Below are positions 35,101-48,500 of a stretch of DNA of 64,000 nt, piece after piece. How positions within the stretch are numbered: the stretch's first letter is position 1; every line of letters begins with the position of its first letter. The notes beneath the pieces were generated by a model. It did not search any database. It was not told where the DNA came from and saw nothing but the letters and a program-made list of their open reading frames with translations. A program made the translations under genes and the position numbers. Source of the stretch: Berghia stephanieae (lineage: Eukaryota; Mollusca; Gastropoda; Nudibranchia; Aeolidiidae); contig CM067449.1 in the NCBI GenBank assembly GCA_034508935.3, positions 38,636,546-38,700,545 on the forward strand, read 5' to 3'.

Positions 35101-38100
35101 ATCTCATTGGCTTCTTCCTCTGTAGCGATCTTATACTCCTCCACTGTTTCCTGAACACTTTCCTCTGTTATTTTAAGAACAACATCTTCTAGTATCTCAC
35201 AACCTTCCTCTTCTATAGCTGTTTTATATTCTTCAACACTTTCAGTCATACTTTCCTTTGCTACTATTTGAACAACCTCTGCAACTATCTCATTAGCTTC
35301 CTCTTCAGTCGCTTTCTTATATTCTTCAACTGTTTCATTCACATCATCTGTGGAAGCTCTACTGACTTCATCTGCAATGATTTCTTCTGCTACTTGCTCA
35401 ACGGCTTCATCGATTTCCTTGATCGTTTCGGTCACAACCTCTCTTGAAATTTTATCAACTTCATTATTAATCATACCATCAGTTACTTTGTAAATTGCAA
35501 AAGAGAATTCTTTTATTGTTAGACTCACGTCTTCTCTGGTTGCTGCTTTCACTTCTTCCCCTATGATGTCTTCAAGTTCTTCCTCAACAGCAGTTGTAAT
35601 TTCTTCAATTGTTTGTTTAACATCCTCTGTCACCGCTTTAGTGACTTCTTCACCAATCAAATCATTGACTTCCACCTCTGAAGCAAGATTCTCATGAACT
35701 GTCTCATCTTTAGCCTCATCACTGGTTTTCCTGTCAACTCCATCCTTGCTTGAGTTCATCCTGTCATCCTCCTCTACAGCAGTACCATCCTCTCCTATTT
35801 TATCCTCTGCTTTATCTTCCTCTTCATCTCCTTTCTTAGTTACTTTGACATCACTTTTCTCCATTATCTCTTCCTTGCTTTTGGTGTTCTGCTGACTGAC
35901 ACATTTTTCGACTACATCTTTATCTTCAACAGCTGTCTCTATAGTTTCTGCCTCATTACTTCCAACTTTCCCCATATCCTTTGATATTTCAAGCCCTTTC
36001 CTAGAACGTCCATCATCGCTATTCACATTTTCTACTTCCATGGATTCACCACTTCCTTGCTCATCATTAACTTTCCCAAGATCAATTATTTCGTCTTTGG
36101 AAACACTATTCTCCTCTGGGAGTGTCGCTTCATTTTCAGCCATTTTTGTTAGGGGTATTGCACTGCTCGGTTGGTCTCTATTGCCATTTTCACTACTGCA
36201 ATCAGTAACATCTTGTTCTACTTTTGTCAAAACTTCCTCCAGTACCTCTTTGACCAAACCTTTCACATTTGCCTTCATATTGACATTTTCATCTCTATTA
36301 TTTCTACCTTCATGCTGATCCTCGTCATCTTCCTCTGTTCGTCTCACTTCCTCTTTCTCTGCATCCACCATCACAACATCGATCACCATTTCTTCTTCAT
36401 CTTCAGAGACTGCCTGACATTCAGAAGTCTTGGAGTGCTCTTCCAATTCCACTTCATTACTTCTTTCCCCTCCTTTCTGACTTAAATCAATAACAAAGAT
36501 ATCTTTTGACTCTTCATCATCCATAACCTCTTCATTTACATCCTCAAGTTTGTCATCATGGCTATTTGTATCTTCATTATCACAACTCAGCTGATTCTCA
36601 TCCTGTTCTCCAATATCTTTTTTAGCTTCAACATTTGAGTCTACTTTTCTCACCTCCTCACAATCATCGGGAGTTTGAGATTCCCCTTCTTCAGAACCAT
36701 GACTTGTCGACTGTTTTGAATCAGTACCAGCAGCTGTCGATGCCCCTTCCCTGGAAATTTCCACTTTGTCATTTTCTGTTGAAATGTGAACTGTACTAGT
36801 TTCTGCTGAAATGTGAACTGTACTAGTTTCTGCTGAAATGTGAACTGTACTAGTTTCTGCAGAAATGTGAACTGTACTAGCACCCTCCTCCTTTTCTGAT
36901 ATATGCAATACATTGTCACTACTAACATCTTTCTTTTCAGACTCGGAGTTCTGACTCTCCTCCTTGGTGATGATCCCATCAACTTCATCCTGATTTGAGT
37001 CATCATCCTTCACAGAATCACCATCAATATTAAGTTTTGATTTCTGAGGCATTGACAGATCCATTGCTTCTTCTGCTTCTTCATTTTGATACAGAGCAGG
37101 ATCAGCAATAGGGCTACAATGTGGCTGTTTATTACAGTCGTTTTCAATTTCTTGACACTTTATATCACCCTGCTTATCCTCACTCAACTCATTACACGAA
37201 GAAATGCTTTCATTGGTCAATGTGGTCATTTCATAAGATGAGATTGTCGGACACACAAAAGAAGACTCAAGCTCTGGAAGAGAGTCATCTTTGATATGTG
37301 GTGGTTGTGTGTCCACCATGGTATCAATCTCATCCTCTGAATTAGACTTCAAATCTTCTGCACCAGGTGGAATTCTCCATTCTCCCTCAGTTAAATCAGG
37401 CATTTCCTTTTCAACCTCATTGTCATCTTCATTTTTTTCTTGATTCCCATCCTCAATCTCTAAATCAATGATTTTAGCATCATCGTCATCTTCCTCCTCC
37501 TCATCTTCTTCTATATCCATTCGTTCCTCTTTATTACAAGCAGCAATTGGTTCTTCTTCCACAATTTCCTTTTGCTGATTCTGTATTTCCAACTCCGACA
37601 ATTTCTTTTCAACACTCTCTTTTTGCTCAGCTTTCTCTCTTTCTTTATTTGATGTTTCAACTTCATTGCAATGCAAAAGAGAATCTTTTTTATCACTTTC
37701 TTTTCTCTCATCCAAAGTACACACTTTTTCATCACTTGAATTATTTAACACGACAGTATTGGACTCCCCAGAATCTGATTTTCCATTTTTTGTTGTACAC
37801 TCCATAGTTCCTGTCACAGGTGTGCTCTCTAGTTTTCCCTCTGTTAGTTCATCTTTTATTTCTTCACAACACTCTTTGTCTTGAGATGATGATGTGATTT
37901 CCTTCTGGTGCTTCCTGGGGGGCACAGACTTTCTCCTGGAGGTCTTTTTCTGGGACAGATTTTCCTCTAAAGGGCTTGAAGTAGAAGATGCTTCCTCATG
38001 AGGAGTTGAATCATCGACTGGACTTGTTTCATTCTTATCGACTGGTTCCACTACTTGTGCTCCTTCATGAGCATTGTCTTTGATGTTTGGAGTGAAACTA

Positions 38101-41100
38101 TTATCTGGAGTGGAACTATCATCTGGAGTGGACCTATCATCTGGAGTGGAACTATTATCTGGAGTGGAAGTATTATCTTTCTCAGTAACACAGTTACTTT
38201 CCTTTTGATTTGGTATGATATTCAGCGAGGAGAGTAATTTCTCTTTCTCTGCCAACATTGCTGAGGAAAGTTCTTCAATTTCTGTTTTTTGTGGATATTT
38301 CTTACTTTTTTGAGATGAGAGTTCAGATGGATCTATCAATGATGGCTGTTTCTGTCCAAGGGATTGTTCATCACTAACATGTTCTGTCTCCATCGTTTCC
38401 ACTTTAGATTCTACACTGTGGTCAGCTTGTATGGAATCTGTAGTTTTAAGTTCAGGTTGAATGGCTTCTTTCACATTTTTCTCTCCACTTTTAATGATTC
38501 TCTTTTACTCTTAAACATGCTCGAAGCTATATGGGACAATTTTTGGAAGGCTTCAGTAAATTTTTCTGGTTGTGGCATGCGACGCTCTTCCTTTTTCTTT
38601 GTATTATTCTCATTCAAGTTATCTGATACTTGAGATTCCACTTGAAAAGTGTTTGCATTCTGAGGCACCTCTAGACTAGATGAATTGGTTTCATTACAAT
38701 TTTGAACACTTTCTATTGGAGCATTATGGTTTCCCATAGCCTCGGCATCTGTTGAAGCAGAATTCATCTTATTACCACCAACTTCTTTCTCATTTTTGCT
38801 ATGATCAAGCCCGTCAACAACGCCAACAGTTGACATATCTTTTCCTGCCAAATCACTGTGCACACAATTTTCACTTGGATTGCCACATTCTGATTCAGGT
38901 GGTGTAATATCACCTGCCCCGACTTTACTCCTACTTCGACGACTACCGAAGGTCAATTGGTTTTGGAACCCATCAATGGCCAACCGTTTAAGCTCAGACT
39001 GTGATTGAGCACCTGCCAACAAGTCTTCCACTGTCTCATCACCATTATCCTCCCCATCTTCTCCCCCTCCTCGCCTACGGGACTTTCTTCTTGGAGTGGG
39101 TTCAATTATCTCTTTTTTACACGTTTCCTTTTCTGTGTAACATTTTCTCTGAAAATTAAAAAAAAAACAACAAATTAATTAAAAATTCTGGGTTAGTCTT
39201 TTACCTTAGATGAAAAATCAGTGGAATCCATTGAGTGATTTTCAACTGAAGTTCAAGAACAACAACAATAATTGTGGTTGATTTACAAACTGAAGAAAAG
39301 CAGGCATTTGAATAATAATGATTCTACTATTTTGGTAATGTAAATCTCAATGTCTAAAAGATTTAAACAAGATATCAGACATTCAAAAAATGAGATTCAT
39401 AAGACAATCATGATTCATAAGGAAAGTGTCAAGCATTAATGAACTTTCATCCATAAAATCTTATAAATGACTGAATTTCAAATCATTATTTTACCCTCTC
39501 TGGTTAAATATAGAGAGCTAAATGTTTTCACCAATGAGTGGTAGTGGCATTGCTGCCAATCCTAGCCCATGTATATGATACAGTAAAGAGCCAAAATGAG
39601 TAAGGGCTTGGAAAAATGTGTACAAAAATTAGTCCTAAATCTGACAATGGGCAATTTTTAGACCATACCAGCAGGATTATGATCGAAACTTGAAACTAAT
39701 GAATCTCTTTTTAGACCATATAAAATAGTATCGGCTACCAGAATCCATGTAAAAATCTGATATGACTGAGCCCGATTACATCATATTAAACTCCCTATAT
39801 GAACTTCCGGGTCAAGACACAGATTAAAGTGTTAAAGTACAGTAGAAGAAGGGATGAATGTTCAAATGCTTAAACACAGCGGCCAACTTTACAAAGATAG
39901 ACCTGTAAATGAGCTCTATAAAAATTGACTGAAACTGAAACTCTTCTTCGTAATTCGTCGTAGCGGTAAAATCCAAAGAATCAAAATGAAAGGTAAACAG
40001 CAAACTCACTTGAGCAAAGCAATGGCAGAAAACTAATTTGCGTGGGAATTAATTAGGCTAATTACCATTGTTCCTTATAATTAGGTACCCAATCAGTGAA
40101 GAAACTTAGAAACGGTCAACCAGTTTGTTTACAACATGAGGCAATCGAGATGTGCTTGTACTTGTAGCAATCATTTAAGTTTCGATTTGAAGGTGTCTAC
40201 ATAACGAACTTCCGGTGTTCGAATTTTTTTCTTTTTCATATTTTCCCTGTCCTTCAAGTAAATGTCAATTTTGGCTTAGACGAAACAGTGAAATTTATCG
40301 CTCGGCGGCTCAGTTAAAATTGGCTACGACAGGTTTAGAAAGTGAAAAAATAATTTCACGAAGGCTGTATGAAAATACACTGGGTGTGTTCAGACACGGC
40401 AATTCTAAAAAGCGCCGCTTAGCCTTGGCAATATATCCAACGTTAATATAAACGGCCTGTGAGCTATGCGTAGCGCTGTGGAACATTCCTAATTAACTTT
40501 ACAGTCATTCGACTACGATTCATGCATTCTTTCTTCCCTTTTTAAAAATATTTGAATTTGACGAATTGACTGATTTCAGTTAATTGACTTAGAATTTACA
40601 GGTCTACAAAGATCTAAAACAGGACACCCGTATGAGTGCTGCTGACATGACCGAGAACGGCAGTACGTTTGGAATATTTATTAGAAAATATATTCTAGAT
40701 TGAGTTACTGCAATCAAATCCCAAAAGTGCATAGTTACAGCAATCTGTCCTGAAAGTCTTAAATATCCAACCAGCCATCCAACCTTTTTCCAAGACGATA
40801 ATGGAAATTTGTTAAAAAGGAAGAAAATTTATCAGATCATCTGCCAAATTTACACCTAATCTAAAATGACACAATATACCATATTTTAGTGATGTTGAAA
40901 CGTTTCTTCTGCAGACATTGCCTCTGCCCAGATGCATCACCATACCACCTATCCCTGTTGCTTTGCCGTTCTTTACATCGCCAATGCAGTACTGCCAACC
41001 CTAGCCTAAGTTTATAAATGGAATCAAGATATTTCAATTCACAAACATAATACTCACCCAACATCTTCCATTTTGACAGCTTCGTGACTTGTGCTTCTGT

Positions 41101-42517
41101 TCTCTCCCGATTTTCCTTTCCCCCTGCCTTTAGATCGAGATTTGGACCTGCTTCTCTTCTTATTCTTTGATGCAATCACATCCTCACTGTAAATACAATC
41201 AAGTGTAATTCAGTGACAATAATGGTCATTTGTCAAAAAGGAGGAAAATACAGGAAACCAAGAAAACATGTGTGATGTACAGTAGCACGGCACTGAGAGG
41301 TACTGCAGGTGATTGAAAATTGCTGAAGTTTTTAACACACTGAATTTCGTATATTACGGAAAATCAGCAACCTAGTAAATAAGATTCTGATATATCTAGT
41401 GAGTGGATGGGAAAAGGGATATGGATATATTTTTAAAATTAAATTGCTATAAAATTGAACAAACATCAAGCCTTTTAAAATATGAATGAGGTTGAATTAT
41501 GATCTCAAATAATATTTAATAAAGAAAAAGATGAATGCGTGTTTTTAAGGGTTTTACGGTGCTTGCAACACAATTAGGTCATTTCAGCACCAGTAAAAAG
41601 GGAGAGATTGGGATAGTCAAAAAGGTTATAGATTTACAATTGAAAGCACACAAGACAAAGTAAGACAAAGGGGAATGGCTCAAATAGGAACAAATGTCAA
41701 CTCCAAGAGCATACTATCAGTGTACTTTGTTTGAGATCACCTAAAAGTCTCATCCAGACACAAACACAGGTCTCCACTAAGAGGAATACACTCAAATGTT
41801 TACAAACCAAATTTTTAAAAAGAAATTAACAGTACACAACAGAGAGATGCTTTACAAGAAAAAAAAAACATCATCTCTCATAACCATAACTATACATTAG
41901 TCAAGGACTCCAGCCAAGGCAAGGACAAAACTAAGTAATCCCATTCCAAGACAAAGGCAGAAAGCAACTCGGAAAACAAATATAAGGCGATAGAAGACAC
42001 TGTGTGACCTCCTGCCCACCATGGGAGGTCAAAGACCCCACCCAAGAAAAAGAAAAAAAAAAAAAAGGAAAGAAACAGAGAAAAAAAGAGATACAGACTA
42101 AGAGAAGGAATGGATAAGTTGCAAAGGGTCCAGACTAGACTAGGTTTAACCCACATAGTTGGAGAAGCGGTTTCCTCATTTCCTTCATCAGGGATGGGAC
42201 CTCCTGGTTCTGGGTCTGGGATTGATTTTTGTTTTGATGCAGACTGCTTGAATTTCTTCTTCGTTGGAGTTTTCTTTTTCTTTTTCTTCATCAGCTCTTC
42301 TTCAAAGTCACTGTCTTGGTCGTCATTCATTACTTCTTCTTCATCATCACTCTGGTAAATTTGATCCCTAAGAAAGAAAATAATGAATGACATTATAAAT
42401 ATTTGTCATTGCCATTGTACAAATTGACACAACTCTACCACAACTACAAAAACAAAAATGTTATTGGACCAAATATCCCAAGCTCAAGGCATCTGGATTA
42501 GAAACAATAATTATATC

Positions 42518-42557
<40 letters not shown>

Positions 42558-45500
42558 AATATCCGTATTTTAAGTAGTTTGATAAACATGTCTCTTCTGA
42601 GTTACAAGTAAAATGTCATCGAATGAAAAAGCCACAAGTCCCTAGAAAGATAGGGCTACAAATAAAAAAAGAAAGATTTGAAACATTTCAGAGGATAGTA
42701 AAGATTTTTCAGAATCCATAGTTATAAAACAAATCCAGAATTAAATTTCATAAGAAGAAAAATTTTAATATTTGGGTCTCCCTTGTTTAAAGTGCAAAAG
42801 AATTCACGATGACTTGATTCAAATTTATAGATTGATACTATGGATTCATCACAATTCATTACTTTCTCAAGTGTAAAGTTTAAAAGCGTGGATAAATTTA
42901 AACTTTACTCATCCAGGATGTACTACTAATGTTAAACAAAAATCTTCAATTTTTCGTACTTGTGGAATAATATAAGATAAAAAAAAAAAATGATGCATGT
43001 CTTATGGATGGTTTTAAAACTTTAATCAACCTAAAGTAGATTTCAATACGACCAGTAATGTTTTTCTTACTGATTTGTATGATACATTGATGATATTATT
43101 GATAGATCATATTGTATTTTTCACCAAAAAAAAAAAGGCATTTCAAGGATTTAATCATAGTTTAAGCCTTTAACCAAGTTATGTTATATTATGTTAATTA
43201 AGAGGCAATTGAATATTAAGTGTTGTATAATTAATAACCTATTTGTTCTATCAACTTCTAACCTGCTACTACAATCTTCTTAAGTGAAGTTTCTATCACT
43301 ATCACCGACCCTCTTACATTTTATACCATGCTTTATTGCCTTTCGATTCCTTTAAGCCATTGCACTCCACACATGGTGGCAACGACTGAATTTGAACTGT
43401 CCACCCCTACCTTTAATCTAATTGGTTGCAACGATTCCTTGTTTTGGCAATATTTTAATATATTCACCAAAACCATAACTCAATTAATGTATAGTGGTTT
43501 ATCTTTATAACATTTTGAATGTATCCATAAACCAGAAAAAAAGGTTTTAAAAAAACAAAACAAAAACAACTTACTGAAGGTCCTCATCATTAGCAGAATT
43601 ATCATCATCTTCTATTTCTTCCACCTCACACACTTCCATGTCCTCGTTTGTCCCAGCTTCTTCCCCCTCCTCCTCCTCACCACCCTCCATCACACAGGGC
43701 TTACTGACTGTTAAGGAGGGGTTTCGTTTTAACCGTTCTACATTTTCAGATGTATTATCTTCTTCCATCCCATTTTCATCACAATCTGCATCACCTTCTT
43801 GCTCCTCTGCACATACAGGTGTAGTCTGTTTCCTTTTTTTCTGACTGATGAGAAGAAATTTTAAAATCTATTTTAATATTCAAATGTTGCTTGATTTAAA
43901 ATTTAAGTTAAAGATTGAACTTTAACAAATAATTGTTATTATTATTATTTTGCAAACTTCAGACCATTAATGAATAGATTATCATTGCTTGTTAATTAAT
44001 ACCGGCTCTTTCAAAAAAATTATTGAGAGTGAACAAAGACTGGAAGTTTACAAACCAACTGGCAACATAGCATTTAGGAGAAAGCTAAAAGGGATGCATG
44101 CTGATACTCATGAAAACGAATGGAGCAGGCAACAATAATGATAAAAAAATAAAGCTCTTTTTTTTTTGGGTTGAATTTTGAAACTTAACGGGGACAAAAT
44201 TCAAGATAGAGCCAGCCATACATATAAAATTCTATAGTTGGGATCGAGACATTCATAAAATTCTTAAATCTAAGAATATATTGCAGTAGTGGGCGGGTTC
44301 TGCAAAAGCCAATACCGTTTTATTTATAAGAAAATGCACCAACTAAGATGCTTCATAGATATATTTTCATATATTTCCACACTTCATGCAGACCTGCCAA
44401 TCCAACAGTGCAATCAGAACGACAGAAAATACGACCTAGAGACGAAAAACAGGAATTTGTCATCAATGGATAATTCCCGCTCAAAATCACCACCAAACAC
44501 TGAAAGACAGTATTCTGGCACAGCTGGCAAAACGATCACATGTGTTTGGCAATTAAAGATGAAAGAGGGGAGAGGAGACCCTATAAATTTTCCATTCACC
44601 TGCCTTTTTTTTCTTAAGGTTATAATTATTTTTGAGAATCAGAATTTTAGAGACGATGAAGGAAAGGCTGAAAAGTAGAGTGAAAATAGGAATGATTCCG
44701 CCAAAATCTGAAGGGTTGACAGGTATATTTTATGTTAAAAAACTGATGCTATAAAGCTATAGCTATCGCTTTGTTTCTGGCTGTAGAATGATTAAAATTT
44801 TTAAAACATAATTTTTATTTTCTATTGTTAATACTAAAACTGAAACTTACCCTTTCTTAAGGTCCATTTCATCCTGGTCTGGGAACTCTTTGTAAAGTCG
44901 GGTCCCATAGAAATACCAGTATTTTGCACCATCCCCATCCACTCCTAAAGGGTCCACGCGCAGACTGTCTCCACTAAGACCCTGGAATGCAATAAAAAGA
45001 ATAATTTTAAAAAAAAATCAGAATCACAGAACAAAGAAGAAAATGCTATTTCTTGTCACAAATTTGAGATATATTGACACCATTAAAAAGACAAACAAAC
45101 AACAACAAAAAACAAAACTAGATCAAATCCAATTTGTCCATCAAAGTGCTTTAGAATAGATGCTGCATCTTAGTCCCATAAATATATATCTATTTTTATA
45201 TAAAAACAATAATTTAACATTTTCCATCTAAATATTAGGCCAAAAAAATATTTGAATCTCAAGTGAAAAAGTCAAAGTTGGCCATAACCTTAACCCCCCC
45301 CCCCCCCCCCCCCCCCCCAGTGTATGTAGCTAGATTGTCATACTTGTAACTGTGAAGCACATATAGCATGACCTAGTCATTCTTATGCGCTAACAAGTGC
45401 TATATAATACTATCTTTTTAAAATTTAATCTAAATAGACTCTATTGGTACAAGTTATTACATTTAACATGACCTTAAGATCAATAAATACCTTGAGCATT

Positions 45501-48500
45501 TCTGCTACGTCATCCGCATCAAGACGAAAGTCACAGAGGGCATGCAAAACTTCCACTCTTTCCCTGACTGACAACTCTAGGAAATTGCAAGATGCTACAG
45601 GATTTGAGCGACCCAGTTCTACTTGCCATCGCTGTTTGAAAATGTCTTTCAGGAACAGATCGTAGTTGAAATACCTGTCATAAATAAATCCTTTTACTTA
45701 CTGGTCATGAACATAATTTTGAAAACATTATAAGAGAAAAAAAAATTATAATAAAAATAAAAAGATGCATAACCCAACAAAATAGAGAGGAAATAAAGGG
45801 TGTCCAGGAATTTTAATGGTTATAATGCATCTTAAAACACACTCATTCAAGTGCTGTACTTGTAAAATGTCTTTATACTAACCTAAGACAGGACAATTGT
45901 GTTTAAAACCATGGATGACCCTCAAATTTTATGCCAGATTCGAATAGACAAAGAGAAAGCATATAAAAGATCTTCCTAAGAAATCACAATTTTTCCAATC
46001 TATTAAAAAAATAATAATGAAGGATACACTTGAACATTTTGATCTTCATCATCATGTGTTCAATGTTTGTTTTTATACATGTGGAAACAAAGGTCACACC
46101 AAAACTTGCATTATATAAAAATATAACAAACATCAATCATTCTAAACTATGGCGGATAACCAATGTGGTGGAATGGTATATCATCTGGCAAGTAATACAG
46201 AAGTCTGATGATTAACTATGATTTTTACTTATAATTTCTATTTCTGTATTGCCTGGCTCTGCACCATAGACACATAATCAGATATAAAATATGCATCAAT
46301 GCTGAGATTCAAATAAACAGACAACGAACATGAAATCTATATCAATTTAGGCACAAACGTAATTTCTACATAAATCACTTAAAATACCCCATAAAAAACA
46401 AATAAGACAAACAGATTTATATCATGCAGCTGAATTTGTAGAAAAAGCTCCATTTGTGAGTAAAATTAATTTTAAACATTTTTTAATTCACAAACTATCT
46501 TCACAACTTTATTTCTTTTAGTATACTTGTTTAACTCTTACTCTTTGTGGATGAAATACTCAAGGCTATGTATGATGGAAGCATGACAAGTAGTACACTG
46601 ACTAACCCCCACTTTTTCGGTGAAAAAAAATATAATCTGAATATGATGGGAAAAGATGGGTCCAAACTTTACCCTCAAAATATCAGCACAGTAGGCAGGT
46701 CTGCTTGTATAGTACACTCATGGTTCAAACCAACCATAAAAACAATAAGGGTCTCAACCTTTTGGCATAAGAATATTTCACAAAAATTCAAGACAAAATC
46801 ATGTCTGATGCATGGGGTGAGACAGTTTATTTGTGTATGCAAGAAAGATAAACTAATATAAAATTTAAAATGCAACGAGTAACAAGTAACTCACTTGATA
46901 TCATTCCTGGCATAGCAGCCATTCAAAAGCTGACAGATGATGTCCAACACCAAAGTACTCCCTCCTCTGGCTGGGGATGTGATGAGTGCTTCTTCCAAGT
47001 CCTGCATTTGAAAAAAAAAAAAAGTGAAATCAATTTATTAAAAATTTAACACAGTAACAACTGGATTAAATTGAAATCCAATCTTATTCATTTCCATTTT
47101 TTACTTATTTATAACCATTACCCAGAAAACAGTAAAAGCAATGCATTTCATGCATCATTCCAAAATGCCTTTATATGAATTTGACCAACATCGAGAATTA
47201 TATTGACCCAGGTGTGAAATACCAAGTTTACAAGATGTTTGGTTGAGGTCAATAAAATTTCCCTGATTTCAGTCAGAAATTGTATCATAACAACAAATTC
47301 TCCTCCTTTAGACAATTCAAGAACATAAAATGATGAAACCTGAAATTAGAAAGAAAAAAAAGACGCCCTTTTACAAAGCACCAAAATCTGTCTAGGAGAC
47401 AATTGACATTCATTTCAATAGCGCCTATAAAATTAAAATCTAATTAGACAACTTCATCTAGACAATTGTTGATGAACTCATGTGTATAATTTAAAACTGC
47501 AATATCAATAGCATATTAGTATTAGAATACTTAAAACTATCATTTTTAATAAATGACAATGATAGACGGTCTATGTGATAATTACCACCATGTACATCCA
47601 AAAGTACCCAAATGTCAAATGATACAGTATTCAAAAATGTGTAGAAATTTGCAGATTGATTAGAGACTAAAAAGGGGGTCAAATAATAACAGAAAATACA
47701 GGCCCTGGCAGTCTAAGAGCAAAGCATTGAATGGATGGATTAAGCCTTGACAGGACCCCCCCCCCCCCCCCAAACAGATATCCCATGAAACACATGCCCG
47801 TGCCGACACACACACACACAAGCACGTAGTCAACAGTACACAATAATACTACAAATATCTCGGTCATTGGCCCCACATATTGGAGGCAACATATAATTAG
47901 GTATTCCAGACCTAAATCCAAATTGCTTTATATTATAATAATAATTTAATACAGTCCACTTAGGATAATCACAACATTTCCCAAGAAACAGAATTAATTC
48001 TATATAAAAGTCACTGATTAATTGCAACAAATTTTTGCCCTCAACCTCAAAAAGTGTTAAATTCAAGAGATAAATCTAACAAAATATCATGATTAAATTT
48101 CATCATGGAAGAAATCGTGACATGTTGAAAAATTGAGAGAGAGAGCCGGATTCAATGCTACAATGGCATGTATTAGAGACAAAGACCGAAAGCGAATCAA
48201 ATCTGAATAAGATGTTGACTTGTATAACTCTGCCTTTGCTTGACAAAATCTATACAGGGCTGCCATATGGTTTTTATTTAAATCATATATTGGGGCCATT
48301 CCATGTCAAGTGGACCAAATGTTTTAAAATTAGGAATCACACCTATTTTGATTTTCCTCACCCTTGGCTCAATTGAAGATACTTATGAGAAAACAGAATT
48401 TTCAGTTCAGAAAATGGATTTTTGAAATTTTACAAATTTTGAAATTTTGTCTCAAAACGTGTCAAAATCGTGGGTCCATTTTTGAGAGGCTATATAACTT

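Noticed and set aside
34212-35606. A CRISPR-like or satellite array
   Set aside because: The units are coding, in frame, without spacers, within a eukaryotic exon.
33856-38237. Several + strand frames opposite the giant CECR2 exon
   Set aside because: They are complements of an acidic repeat (Phe/Leu/Ser-rich) with no splice sites or homology.
40215-40451. A 78-codon + strand gene in CECR2 intron 8
   Set aside because: No start context, homology or splice signals; composition like the surrounding intron.
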